From Luteimicrobium subarcticum (GTDB lineage: Bacteria > Actinomycetota > Actinomycetes > Actinomycetales > Cellulomonadaceae), in contig NZ_PGTZ01000006.1 in NCBI RefSeq assembly GCF_002798015.1, forward strand, positions 930,001 through 994,000: a DNA stretch of 64,000 nucleotides. The letters are read 5' to 3'. Position 1 is the first letter of the stretch, and each line of letters opens with the position of its first letter. A program made the translations under genes and the position numbers. Positions 7,383-16,063 of this stretch are shown in pieces. The notes under the pieces are model-generated. The model did no database searches and had not been told where the DNA came from. It saw nothing but the letters and a program-made list of their open reading frames with translations.

Positions 7383-9097
7383 CCCAAGGGCACGTCTTCG
7401 TCGTCCGCGGCCGCCTGGAAGCGATGGACTGCGAAGCGGTCGTCATCCCCACGGACCGCGGGTTCTCCGTCCGCGACTCGTGGCGGGCCGCCGCCGGCCT
7501 CGCCGCCCCCGCCGACTGGCCGCCGCAGCGTCCGGAGCACTGGGGATCGGATGACGTCGCGCTCCCCGCACGCGGCACGACGCCGGGTGGTGGCAGGGGT
7601 CGTCCGCGTCCGGACGTGTGGTTCGCCGACGTCGTCGTCGCGAACCCCGCCGATCTCGAGCAGCGCACCCGGACGATCCTCGCGCAGGTGTTCGCGGCCT
7701 ACGCGGACTGGGGCCACGTCCGGGCGGCGACGGACCGCCACGTCCCCCTCGTCGCCCTGCCGGTGATCGGTGTCGACGGCGGAGGGCACGACACGCGTCG
7801 CGGCGAGGCGGTGGCCGCGGTCGTCCGCGGTGCGACGCGCGCCGCCGCGGACCACGGCCAGGACGTGGTGCTCGTCGCCGCGTCGCCCGCGGACTACTCC
7901 GCGCTGCAGCGCGCCCGCGAGGTCCTGGGCGTCCCGACCCACCTCACCGTCGGCGACCAGCACGAGGGCGACCACCACCATGACCCGCTCGTCGCCGCGA
8001 AGGAGCTGGGCGCCCTGGCCGCCGCCGGCGAGCTCGCGCTGTTCCTCGGCGCGGGCGCGTCCGTCGGCGCCGGTCTGCCCACCTGGGACGGGCTGCTCGC
8101 CGCCCTCGCCGCCAGCCCGGCAGCGCGCGCGCAGCTGCGAGACGTCCCCCCGGAGAGCATGGCGAACCTCGGTCCGCTCGAGCGGGCGGAGCTGCTCCAG
8201 GTCGCACTCGGAAGTTCGGACCCGGAGGTCGACAGCCAGACGGTCCTCGGGCACGAGGTCGCGGCGATCATCGCGGCAGCACGCGCGCGGCCGAGCCTGA
8301 CGCACGCGCTCCTCGCGTCGCTGGGAGTCCGGGAGGCCGCCACCACGAACTACGACCGCCTCTACGAAGAGGCGGTCACGGCGGCGGACGGCGGCGCGAG
8401 CAAGGACGTCCACGACCACGTCTCCGTCCTGCCGTGGGACCGCGTCGTCGGTGGCCGGCCGTGGGTCGTCAAGATGCACGGCGACGTCGAGCACGCCGGC
8501 TCGATCGTCCTGTCGCGCAGCGCGTTCGTGCACTACGACTCCCGCTGGCGCCCCATCGGCGGCCTCGTGCAGGGCCTCATGCTGACGCGGCACCTGCTCG
8601 TCGTCGGCGCCTCGCTCACCGACGACAACCTGCTCCGCCTCGCCCACGAGGTCACGCACCTCACGACGAGCCTGCAGCCCGGCGTCGACCCGGCGCGTCA
8701 CCACCGCGAGGTCGGGACCGTCCTGACGTTGCAGCCGGACGCCGCGTTCGAGCGCGTCTGGAGGGACCGGTTCGAGGTCCTCGCCATGGGCGACGACCCG
8801 CGGACCCCGATCAGCGACGCCGCCCGGAGCCTCGCGATCTTCCTCGACGCGGTGGCCCGGTTCGCGGCACCCACGCCCGCGCACCTGCTCGACCCCCGGT
8901 ACACGGCCGACCACCAGGACGAGCGCGACGCCGCCCGCACCCTGCGCCGGGGTGCCGGACGCGCCAGGCGCCTCGCCGACCGTCACGCACCCGGCTGGGG
9001 GCACGTCGCCGACGCGCTCGAGGACCTGGGGGCGACCGGCGACCACGCGACGCACAGCGACCCGGTGACGACGCCACCCCCACCGTCGGCCCGCTGA
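7379..9097 (+). CDS. macro-like + SIR2-family NADase, likely anti-phage effector
   Basis: The ATG at 7379 overlaps the previous stop; the product is 572 aa. Residues 1-185 look like a macro-type ADP-ribose-binding fold: a first strand leading into EAVVIPTD, then VPLVALPVIGVDGGGHDTRRGEA and the strand QDVVLVAAS. Residues 205-430 form a SIR2 domain with the NAD site FLGAGASVGAGLP (GAGAS 224-228), TTNYD (322-326), KMHGD with His 367, and VVGASLTDDN (408-417). Bacterial SIR2 proteins without a deacetylase zinc site deplete NAD+ in phage defence (ThsA, DSR, SIR2-Ago types). No Cys4 zinc ribbon is visible here, in keeping with an NADase. The macro-like N-terminus may sense ADP-ribose or a related signal. 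It is convergent with the next gene, with nine bases between the stops. Confidence 0.75.
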   Translation: MTQGHVFVVRGRLEAMDCEAVVIPTDRGFSVRDSWRAAAGLAAPADWPPQRPEHWGSDDVALPARGTTPGGGRGRPRPDVWFADVVVANPADLEQRTRTILAQVFAAYADWGHVRAATDRHVPLVALPVIGVDGGGHDTRRGEAVAAVVRGATRAAADHGQDVVLVAASPADYSALQRAREVLGVPTHLTVGDQHEGDHHHDPLVAAKELGALAAAGELALFLGAGASVGAGLPTWDGLLAALAASPAARAQLRDVPPESMANLGPLERAELLQVALGSSDPEVDSQTVLGHEVAAIIAAARARPSLTHALLASLGVREAATTNYDRLYEEAVTAADGGASKDVHDHVSVLPWDRVVGGRPWVVKMHGDVEHAGSIVLSRSAFVHYDSRWRPIGGLVQGLMLTRHLLVVGASLTDDNLLRLAHEVTHLTTSLQPGVDPARHHREVGTVLTLQPDAAFERVWRDRFEVLAMGDDPRTPISDAARSLAIFLDAVARFAAPTPAHLLDPRYTADHQDERDAARTLRRGAGRARRLADRHAPGWGHVADALEDLGATGDHATHSDPVTTPPPPSAR

Positions 9098-9106
9098 GCG
9101 CCGACC

Positions 9107-11623
9107 TCACGGACCCCCGAGCACCACCCGCTCGATCCGGTCGAGGGCGAACATGCGTTCCGCCTCACGCAGGTGACACCAGCCGACGAGGAGGTGCTCG
9201 ACCTGCGTCACCTCCGACACGACCCGCTCGGTCACCCGACCCGACTGCCCGCGGTACCGGATCCGCACCGCGCCGCCCTTCGCGACGGCCTGCGCGAGCT
9301 CGCGGACCTCGGGGTCTGTCAGACGCTTCGCGTGCCGCGCGAGCCGGGCCACGATCTCGTCGTCCGTCAGCTCTCCCGCCGGCGGGAGACCCGCCACGAG
9401 CCGCGCCGCGAGCGCCGTCGGCGACTCGGGCGGCGCCGCCCGCCACTCCGGCCGACCGTCCGGCATCTCGATCCCCGCCTGCTCGGCCCACTCCCGGAGG
9501 GCGGCCAACCGGTCCTCCGCTGCGGTGTCACCGACCGCCTCGCCGACGGGCTCGCCGCCCGGAGCCGCCACCACCGCATCCGACCCCGGGCCCGACCCCA
9601 GGCCAGACACCCCCGGCCGCGCCGGCACCCGCACGACCCCGTCGGCGTCGACCTCGGCGGGCAGGTGCCCGACGGCCCGGAGCCGTTCGAGCACCCGGCC
9701 CACGTCGGCCTGCGCGACGGCGACGGTCGGCGCGACGAGCCGCAGCCCGAGCGTCCGCGTCCCGACCTCGGCGACGACCTCGGCGAGCAGCGCCTCGTCC
9801 TCGCAGACGACGACGGCCTGGGCGGGACGCACCCGCAGGTGCCCGTGGCGGCGGGCCACGTCGTCCACGAGGTAGCGGACGGGCTGCGGCAGGTCCTTGC
9901 CGGCGAGGTCCCGGAGACGCTCGGTGACCTCCGCCCCCGTGTACCCGGCGTCGAGCGCGTCCCGGACCGTGACCGCGGACAGGCGCCACACCGACGCCGC
10001 CCCGTGCGTCTCGCGGCGGCCGACCGCATCGAGGAAGTCGGTGACCCCGGCGCTGGGCGAGCCCGCGACGACGACGGTGAGGTCCGACCCGACGGCGACG
10101 GTGTCCGTGCGCGCAGGCAGCATGTCGACGAGCGGGTCGGCGAGGTCCTCGACGCGGACGAGCGCCCGGCCCAGCCGGGTGACCCGTCCGAGCGCGACGG
10201 CACCCCAGCGCTCGGCCTCGTCCCACGACGCGCGCGCGGCCTCGCCGTTGACGCCGAGCGGGAACCACCACCGCAGGTTGCGGACGAGCTCGTCCGCGTC
10301 GACCACGCCGTGACCGTCGGGCAGGTCGGCTCCCCGCCCGAGGACGAGGTCGCGCGCGACGAGCACCGAGGGGTCGTAGCCCACGCCGACCGCGACGGCC
10401 TTGCCGTGCTCGTCCCGCTCGTCGCTCAGGACGGCCGGGGTCCTCGTCCACGCGTCCAGGAGCTCGGCGACGCGGTCCACAGGGTCGCCGGCGCGCCACC
10501 GGTCGAGGTCGGCGGTCGGGGTCACGATCCCGCCGTCGTCCGCCTCGAAGAACCCGCACGCCAGGCCGATGCCGAGCCCGAACCGCACGTCGGACGCCGC
10601 GATCCCGGTCGACTTCGCGAGCCGCGCGACCTCCCGGGCCCCGACGCCCCCGGACTTCAGGAGCTTGAGCCGGTGCCGCCCGACGGCCTCGAGGGTCGCG
10701 GTCACCGCGGACACGGTGCTCGTCAGCGCCGCAGCGGCTGCGGACTCCGACTGGCGGACGTCCACGGGCGCCGCCGCCAGGTACGGCTCGTCGGCCGGGA
10801 ACGCGGCCCTCGCGTCGTGCGGGAGCAGCGCGTACCGGACCTCGGCGGGCATCACGGCCGTCGCCATCGTGGTCCGGAACGCGATCCCCGCCTCGAGGGC
10901 CCACTGCGCGGCGCGGTAGTGCGCCCCGAGCGGCGGCCCGGTGAGCTCGTCGGCGAGCATCCCCGCCTCCCACGAGCCCCGGACGACCCGCGCGGCGAGG
11001 GGCACGCGCGCCGTGACCGTCCGGTCGGTCGCGACGATCTTCTCGAGCGTGGCGATGACGTCCGTCGGGGCGTCCGCGAGCGCCCGCCGCACGTTCTCGG
11101 GCTGGGCGAGATGGTCGACCACGACCTCCACGAGGTCGTCCTTGCGGGTGGGCACCTCGCCCCCGTACCGCCGGACGACCTTGCTCAGCTCGCGCGCCGG
11201 CACGTCGCCGAGGGCCTCCCGGGCCGACGCCCCGAGCCCGAGGGGCGAGACGAGCACCGCCCGGACACCCGGGTTGGCGGCGATCCCGCCCTCACGGGGC
11301 GTGGGGACCACGAGCACCGCCCCGGTCGCGACCGCGAGAGCGCGTTGGAAGCCCGGCGCGTCGAGCGACGTCCCGAGGAGGTCGGTCACCCGGTCGAGGT
11401 CCGCGGCGGCGCCGAGCGCGGCGACGGTCTCGACGAGGGCGAGGGTCGCCGCGTCGGACTCCACGAGCGCGCCGGTCACGACGTCCGGGTGCTGGAGGCG
11501 GGCCGCGAGGTCCGCGAGGTCCCGGACCGGCGGGGACGTGAGGCACGAGCGGCTCCGAGCGAGGACGCGGGCGAGGTCGGCGGCGTCGAGGCCGGCCAGG
11601 AACGCGAGGACGTCGTCGGTCAT
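9107..11623 (-). CDS. helicase-associated protein (XPB/Ssl2 N-terminal type)
   Basis: This 838-aa protein has the Asp/Ala/Val-rich, regularly helical sequence of the actinobacterial family annotated as helicase XPB/Ssl2 N-terminal domain protein. It starts MTDDVLAFLAGLDAADLARVLARR-like and carries DLTVVVAGSPSAG near the middle. The C-terminal 60 residues (VRIRYRGQSGRVTERVVSEV...ERMFALDRI) look like a WYL-type domain. Family members usually sit next to an XPB-type DNA helicase. No such helicase is in the window, so it may act with a distant partner. The ATG at 11621-11623 has no clear ribosome site. It is a housekeeping-type gene between two accessory segments. Confidence 0.75.
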   Translation of the reverse strand: MTDDVLAFLAGLDAADLARVLARSRSCLTSPPVRDLADLAARLQHPDVVTGALVESDAATLALVETVAALGAAADLDRVTDLLGTSLDAPGFQRALAVATGAVLVVPTPREGGIAANPGVRAVLVSPLGLGASAREALGDVPARELSKVVRRYGGEVPTRKDDLVEVVVDHLAQPENVRRALADAPTDVIATLEKIVATDRTVTARVPLAARVVRGSWEAGMLADELTGPPLGAHYRAAQWALEAGIAFRTTMATAVMPAEVRYALLPHDARAAFPADEPYLAAAPVDVRQSESAAAAALTSTVSAVTATLEAVGRHRLKLLKSGGVGAREVARLAKSTGIAASDVRFGLGIGLACGFFEADDGGIVTPTADLDRWRAGDPVDRVAELLDAWTRTPAVLSDERDEHGKAVAVGVGYDPSVLVARDLVLGRGADLPDGHGVVDADELVRNLRWWFPLGVNGEAARASWDEAERWGAVALGRVTRLGRALVRVEDLADPLVDMLPARTDTVAVGSDLTVVVAGSPSAGVTDFLDAVGRRETHGAASVWRLSAVTVRDALDAGYTGAEVTERLRDLAGKDLPQPVRYLVDDVARRHGHLRVRPAQAVVVCEDEALLAEVVAEVGTRTLGLRLVAPTVAVAQADVGRVLERLRAVGHLPAEVDADGVVRVPARPGVSGLGSGPGSDAVVAAPGGEPVGEAVGDTAAEDRLAALREWAEQAGIEMPDGRPEWRAAPPESPTALAARLVAGLPPAGELTDDEIVARLARHAKRLTDPEVRELAQAVAKGGAVRIRYRGQSGRVTERVVSEVTQVEHLLVGWCHLREAERMFALDRIERVVLGGP

Positions 11624-11644
11624 GCGCCCATCATCCCGGCCGTC

Positions 11645-13129
11645 TCACCCCTGAGCGTCCGCCCCCGCCGCAGACCGGGTCACGTGGTCCCACAGCAGAC
11701 CCCGCCCCCGGGTGCTCGGCAGGGCGGCGCGGACGGCGCGGGCCGCGTCTCCCCGCGGCACCCCGAGCCGCGCCGCATATGCGATCGCGACCACCGGCGT
11801 CCGCTGCTCCGCGGCGACGCAGTGCAGCATCACCCGGCGTCCCTCCGCCCGCAGCGCGGCGACGACGTCCGCGGTGTCGTGCAGCACGAAGTCCAGGTTC
11901 GGGTTGTCGCCGGGCCGCTCGGAGTCCATGAGCCAGACCTCGACGTGGTCCTCGGGGCGCACGCCGGCGGCGGGGACCTGCGCCGTCCCCCGCCGGCACA
12001 GCGTCACGACGGCGTCGCAGCCGTGGTCGACGGTCGCGACCGTGCCGAGCACGACGCCCTCGTCCGCGGGGTGCGGCACCCCGCGCCGGACGGGCACCCA
12101 CGGGTAGTCGACGCGCTCCCCCGCGGGCCACCCGACGCTGTCCGGCACGCCGCCGCGCGCCGTGAGGATCCCGAGCCCGACGAGGTCGCGGGCGCGCATC
12201 CCCGGCCACCCGTGCACGACGCGTCGCCACGCCGCAGGGACCGCGCTGGCACCCCAGTACGCCCCGAGCAGCCCGCCCGCGATGGCGGCGACGGTGTCGG
12301 TGTCCCCGCCGATCCGGACGGCGGCGTGCAGCGCGTCCTGCAGGTGCCGGCAGGCGAAGCTGCCGGACGCGGGGTCGTCCTGCGGGACGGGTGTCGTCGC
12401 GATGGCGTGCCACGCGGCCTGCAGCGCGGTGACGGTGAAGCCGTTGCCGCGCAGGTCGGGGGCGGTGTCGGGACGCTCCGCGTCGTCGATCCAGGCCGCC
12501 CAGCGCTCGCGTCGCTCGGCGGGGAGCAGGTCGAGGCCCGCCCGGACGTCGAGGCGACGCGCGGTGACAGCGACCCGGACGGCCTCCGACCACAGGACGC
12601 ACGAGTCGCCCGCCAGTGGGTCAGCGTGGGTCAGCTCCGCGACGGCTCGGGCCGCCTCGACGGTCGCCACCCGGTCGTCGAGCGCGGTGAGCCCGACGAC
12701 GGACGTCCGCATGAGCGCACCGTTGCCCGCGGTGCGACCGGTCCGTGCGTGGTGCGCCGCGGACGCGGTGGCCAGGCGCTGCGACGGCGTCCCGTCCAGG
12801 CGGGCGGCCGCCCGCAGGACGGCGCTGGTCTGGATGCCGACGTCCGACGCGCCGCCTCGCAGCCAGCCCTCGAACGCCGCCGCGACCTCGTCGAGCGCGT
12901 CCGGGGTGCGCAGGTCGGCGCCCGTCGCTGCGACGCGGGCGATGCAGAGGGCCATCTGCGTGTCGTCCGACCACTCGCCCGGGGCGTAGGGGCCGAGGCC
13001 GCCGCCGCGCATCTCGGCCTCGACGCTCGGGGCGGGCGGGGTGCCGAACTCGTACGGGACGCCCAGGGCGTCGCCGCACGCCTGGCCGAGCAGGACGCCA
13101 GCGGCGCGGTCGGTGGTGGCTGGGTTCAT
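11645..13129 (-). CDS. ADP-ribosylglycohydrolase fused to Cys-phosphatase-like domain
   Basis: The ATG at 13127-13129 has a good GGAGG site; the product is 494 aa. Residues 1-330 are an ADP-ribosylglycohydrolase (DraG/ARH type). GDALGVPYE lies near residue 20, the metal-binding SDDT at 54-57, and IGGDTDTVAAIAGGLLGAYWG around residue 250 supplies the second set of acidic ligands. These enzymes remove ADP-ribose from proteins or nucleic acids. The C-terminal 110 residues carry VMLHCVAAEQRTP, an HCx5R signature (Cys 437, Arg 443) of tyrosine/dual-specificity phosphatases. The fusion suggests a link between ADP-ribose removal and dephosphorylation. It diverges from ribonuclease Z, and its upstream DNA carries repeated boxes. 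Confidence 0.85.
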   Translation of the reverse strand: MNPATTDRAAGVLLGQACGDALGVPYEFGTPPAPSVEAEMRGGGLGPYAPGEWSDDTQMALCIARVAATGADLRTPDALDEVAAAFEGWLRGGASDVGIQTSAVLRAAARLDGTPSQRLATASAAHHARTGRTAGNGALMRTSVVGLTALDDRVATVEAARAVAELTHADPLAGDSCVLWSEAVRVAVTARRLDVRAGLDLLPAERRERWAAWIDDAERPDTAPDLRGNGFTVTALQAAWHAIATTPVPQDDPASGSFACRHLQDALHAAVRIGGDTDTVAAIAGGLLGAYWGASAVPAAWRRVVHGWPGMRARDLVGLGILTARGGVPDSVGWPAGERVDYPWVPVRRGVPHPADEGVVLGTVATVDHGCDAVVTLCRRGTAQVPAAGVRPEDHVEVWLMDSERPGDNPNLDFVLHDTADVVAALRAEGRRVMLHCVAAEQRTPVVAIAYAARLGVPRGDAARAVRAALPSTRGRGLLWDHVTRSAAGADAQG

Positions 13130-13157
13130 GCGGACCTCCGGAACTCGGAACCGTTTT

Positions 13158-13196
13158 GATGTCGAGTTGACGATAACCGATGTCGTCAGGATGACG
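13158..13196. promoter_or_regulatory. repeated GATGTCG boxes, candidate operator
   Basis: GATGTCG occurs at 13158-13164 and 13179-13185, exactly 21 bases (two helical turns) apart. The second copy runs into CGTCA-GGA-TGACG, an inverted repeat at 13184-13196. The boxes lie 29-67 bases upstream of the ADP-ribosylglycohydrolase start and just before ribonuclease Z. An unknown regulator could bind here. Confidence 0.4.
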
Positions 13197-13249
13197 CAAA
13201 CTGCGGATCTCTCGTGCCGGGCCAGCCGACGACCTGCCACACTGACGCG

Positions 13250-14185
13250 ATGTCCGCCCGCGAGCTCGTCGTCCTCGGAACCGCCAGCATGGTTCCCACC
13301 CGGGACCGCAACCACAACGGGTACCTCCTGCGCTGGGACGACGCCGGGATCCTGTTCGACCCCGGCGAGGGAACCCAGCGGCAGATGACCCGCGCGGGTG
13401 TCGCCGCGTCGTCGATCACCCGCATCGCCCTCACCCACCTCCACGGCGACCACTCCCTCGGGCTGCCCGGCGTGGTGCAGCGCCTCAGTCTCGACCAGGT
13501 GCCGCACGTCGTGCCCGTGAGCTTCCCCGCGTCCGGTGAACCGTGGATCGAACGCCTGGTCGACGCGACGGTGTACCACCGTGCGGTCAGCCTCGACCTG
13601 CAACCCCTCACCAGCGACGGACCCGTGCCCGGCGGGCCTGGCCCCGGCGCGAGGACCTCGCTGACGCTCACCGCCCGGCGGCTCGACCACACCGTCGACG
13701 CCTACGGGTACCGCGTCGACGAGCCCGACGGGCGACGCGTCCTGCCCGAGCGGCTCGCGGCGTTCGGCGTCGCCGGCCCGCGCGTGGGGCGGCTCGTCGC
13801 CGACGGGTCGCTCGTCCTGGACGACGGGCGGACCGTGCGCGCCGACGACGTCGCCGCACCCCGCCGCGGACAGTCGATGGCGTTCGTCATGGACACCCGC
13901 GTCTGCGACGCCGCGTACGCGCTCGCAGACGGCGTGGACCTCCTCGTCATCGAGTCCACGTTCCTCGAGCGGGACGCCGACGCGGCCGAGCACTACGGGC
14001 ACCTCACCGCCCGGCGGGCCGCGACCATCGCCGCAGAGTCAGGGGTGCGCAGCCTCGTCCTGACGCACTTCTCGCAGCGGTACCCCGACGCGGAGGAATA
14101 CGAACGCGAGGCCCGCGAGGTGTTCGACGGCACGCTGACCGTCGCGAGCGACCTCGACCGGGTGCCGGTGCCGCCGCGGGCGTGA
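13250..14185 (+). CDS. rnz: ribonuclease Z
   Basis: This 311-aa metallo-beta-lactamase-fold nuclease matures tRNA 3' ends. The zinc site [14 protein letters not shown] (His 63, His 65, Asp 67, His 68) is intact. It is preceded by [18 protein letters not shown] and [11 protein letters not shown], both characteristic of RNase Z. Later ligands are present in [26 protein letters not shown] and LTHFSQRY. The length fits the short bacterial form. The ATG at 13250 has a CACACT box six bases upstream and no ribosome site, so a leaderless start is possible. It is cytosolic. Confidence 0.9.
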   Translation: MSARELVVLGTASMVPTRDRNHNGYLLRWDDAGILFDPGEGTQRQMTRAGVAASSITRIALTHLHGDHSLGLPGVVQRLSLDQVPHVVPVSFPASGEPWIERLVDATVYHRAVSLDLQPLTSDGPVPGGPGPGARTSLTLTARRLDHTVDAYGYRVDEPDGRRVLPERLAAFGVAGPRVGRLVADGSLVLDDGRTVRADDVAAPRRGQSMAFVMDTRVCDAAYALADGVDLLVIESTFLERDADAAEHYGHLTARRAATIAAESGVRSLVLTHFSQRYPDAEEYEREAREVFDGTLTVASDLDRVPVPPRA

Positions 14186-14321
14186 GGCGCCGGTGCCCCC
14201 GGGGTCCTGGCATCCGGGCATCGGGGCGATAGGACCGTTTGTCCACAGATTGAGTCACAGGGTGTGGACGATGTGTCGGTTTCGGTAGGTTTCCCTCACG
14301 ACATCGACGTCAGGGGGACCG

Positions 14322-15035
14322 ATGACCGCACCCACCGCGCCCGCGCGTGACTCACGACGACCGACGACCGTCCGCGCGACGAGATCCGGCGCAGCGCTCG
14401 TCGCCGCGGCGGCCCTGCTGCTCGGCGGGTGCACAACGGGCGACGACGCCCACGCCGAGAAACCGTGGCCCACCGTCGCGGGCGAGACCCACGCAGCACC
14501 GCCGGAGACACCGACCCCGACCAGCCGACCGACGTCGGGCGCCACCCCGAAAGCCGCGCCCGCGCCGCGCTCGACCGGGTCGATCGACGACGTCGTGCCG
14601 AAGCCCGCACGTCCGGTGGCGATGGACCGCACCGACGCGGCAGGCGCACGCGCGGCGGCGGTCTACTTCACCGAGCTCTACCCCTACACGATGGGAACTC
14701 TCGACCTCACCGAGTTCGATCGCATGTGCAACTACGAGATGAGCAACTTCTGTCGGGACGTGCGCGATGAAGCGAAGCGGTTCAGCGCGGAGGAAACCAT
14801 CTACCGCGGAGGTGCGATATCCGTCCGCGTTGTGGCGGTCCATCCGCGCGACGAACTCACACACGCGTTTGCCGTCGACATCGTGACGTCGCAGGCGCCC
14901 GCCCGGGTCACGAAGCGCACAGGTCGCAGCCAAGTCGTCAATGCCGAGCCGAAGGTCAACGCACGAGTTGTCCTCCTCCATGAACGCGGGGGGTGGACGG
15001 TCGTGGGACTAGGCACGCCGAGCGGAAAGTCATGA
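14322..15035 (+). CDS. DUF6318-family lipoprotein
   Basis: The 237-aa protein has an Arg-rich n-region, a hydrophobic AALVAAAALLL core and the lipobox LLGGC (Cys at about residue 36), so it is exported and lipid-anchored. A Thr/Pro/Ala-rich linker (about 40-90) leads to a globular C-terminal domain that starts AARAAAVYFTELYPYTMGTLDLTEFDRMC. This is the pattern of the actinobacterial DUF6318 family (related in shape to nuclear-transport-factor-2-like folds). Two cysteines (NYEMSNFC and DRMC) may form a disulfide. It is cotranscribed with the next gene by an ATGA overlap. Function unknown. Confidence 0.75.
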   Translation: MTAPTAPARDSRRPTTVRATRSGAALVAAAALLLGGCTTGDDAHAEKPWPTVAGETHAAPPETPTPTSRPTSGATPKAAPAPRSTGSIDDVVPKPARPVAMDRTDAAGARAAAVYFTELYPYTMGTLDLTEFDRMCNYEMSNFCRDVRDEAKRFSAEETIYRGGAISVRVVAVHPRDELTHAFAVDIVTSQAPARVTKRTGRSQVVNAEPKVNARVVLLHERGGWTVVGLGTPSGKS

Positions 15036-15922
15036 CACCCACGTTCTCGCCACGGCTCAGGAGCATTGCGGTCATTGCCGGGCTGACCCTTGCCGTGTCG
15101 ACGCTTCCAACCGACGGAACCCCGACGAGCTTTGGTGGACATGCGGACGGTAATGACGTCGATGTCGTCGGGACGTCCGGCAGCGACTCGTCCGACTCCG
15201 TCGCCGATCCTCACGACACCAAGAAGCCCGCTCTCCCCGCGACCACCGAATACCGACGCCTCTCGTCGTCGTGGTGCGCCAGCAGCACCAATCCCGCCGT
15301 CGTCGCCGTCTGCAAAGTCTGGTTCCTCGTCGCCACCGAGACCACCGACTGCGCCGCCGCCACACTGCTCTTCGTCCGCCACCGCGAGATCGACCCCGAC
15401 GGCACCCCCGGACCCTGGTCCGAGTACGAACCCGCCGAGACCCAACCCACCTGCACGGTCACCATCGACGACATCGACCACGCCCTCACCCGCGACTTCG
15501 CCACCGTCCACCTCGCCCCCCCCCCCCTGACCGTCCAACCCGCCACCCCCGACGTCCTGATCAACGTCCCCGTCATCGTCCACACCACCGCCACCCCACA
15601 GACCCTCACCACCACCGTCCTCGACACCCCCGTCGACATCGAAGCCACCCCCACCCGCTACACCTGGAACTTCCACGACGGCCCCACCCGCACCACCACC
15701 ACCCCCGGCCACCCCTACCCCACCAGCGACATCCAGCACACCTACGCGAGCCCCGGACCCACCACCATCACCCTGACCACCACCTGGACCGTCCGCTTCC
15801 GCGTCCACGGCCAGACCACCTGGCACGACGCCACGGGCACCGCCACCACCACCAGCCCCACCCACCACCTCACCGTCGTCACCCGCACCACCCACCTCGT
15901 CGAAGACCCCCTCGACCCCTGA
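15032..15922 (+). CDS. secreted PKD-domain protein
   Basis: The ATG overlaps the lipoprotein stop. The 296-aa product has an N-terminal signal-like segment (RLRSIAVIAGLTLAVS). A Thr/Pro-rich extracellular region includes four Cys between residues 88 and 160, and a PKD-like domain near residues 205-265 (YTWNFHDG...HTYASPGPTTITLT). Such surface proteins are usually paired with the DUF6318 lipoprotein, but their function is unknown. The gene contains a run of 12 C at 15516-15527 (codons 162-166). Loss of one C places TGA directly after the run, and gain of one C opens a different long frame. The end of the protein is extremely Thr-rich with near-uniform ACC codons. Confidence 0.7.
   Translation: MTPTFSPRLRSIAVIAGLTLAVSTLPTDGTPTSFGGHADGNDVDVVGTSGSDSSDSVADPHDTKKPALPATTEYRRLSSSWCASSTNPAVVAVCKVWFLVATETTDCAAATLLFVRHREIDPDGTPGPWSEYEPAETQPTCTVTIDDIDHALTRDFATVHLAPPPLTVQPATPDVLINVPVIVHTTATPQTLTTTVLDTPVDIEATPTRYTWNFHDGPTRTTTTPGHPYPTSDIQHTYASPGPTTITLTTTWTVRFRVHGQTTWHDATGTATTTSPTHHLTVVTRTTHLVEDPLDP
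15516..15527 (+). repeat. 12-base poly-C tract inside a coding region
   Basis: Twelve consecutive C inside the PKD gene, encoding part of Ala-Pro-Pro-Pro-Leu. Tracts of this length slip during replication and can switch a surface-protein gene on and off. It is also the most likely spot in the window for a sequencing error. Confidence 0.7.
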
Positions 15923-16063
15923 GCGCGCGCGTCCGCGACGGCCGCCCACGTGACGGACGCCGCTGACCTGCGGTGTCGTGAGGCGCGACCGGGACGGATC
16001 GTGGCTTCCGCGGTGGGCGACGGGTACTGTCGCGACCTCAGGGAACACCGAGGGAGGCCACGG

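Noticed and set aside
9173-13159. Very long plus-strand open frame opposite the XPB-N and ADP-ribosylglycohydrolase genes
   Set aside because: The translation is an Arg/Gly/Pro-rich antisense shadow without domains; both minus-strand genes have clear family motifs.
15923-16063. Upstream ATG at 15950 for the hypothetical gene at 16064
   Set aside because: The extra 38 residues are Arg-rich without structure, while GAGGGAGG lies directly before the GTG at 16064.
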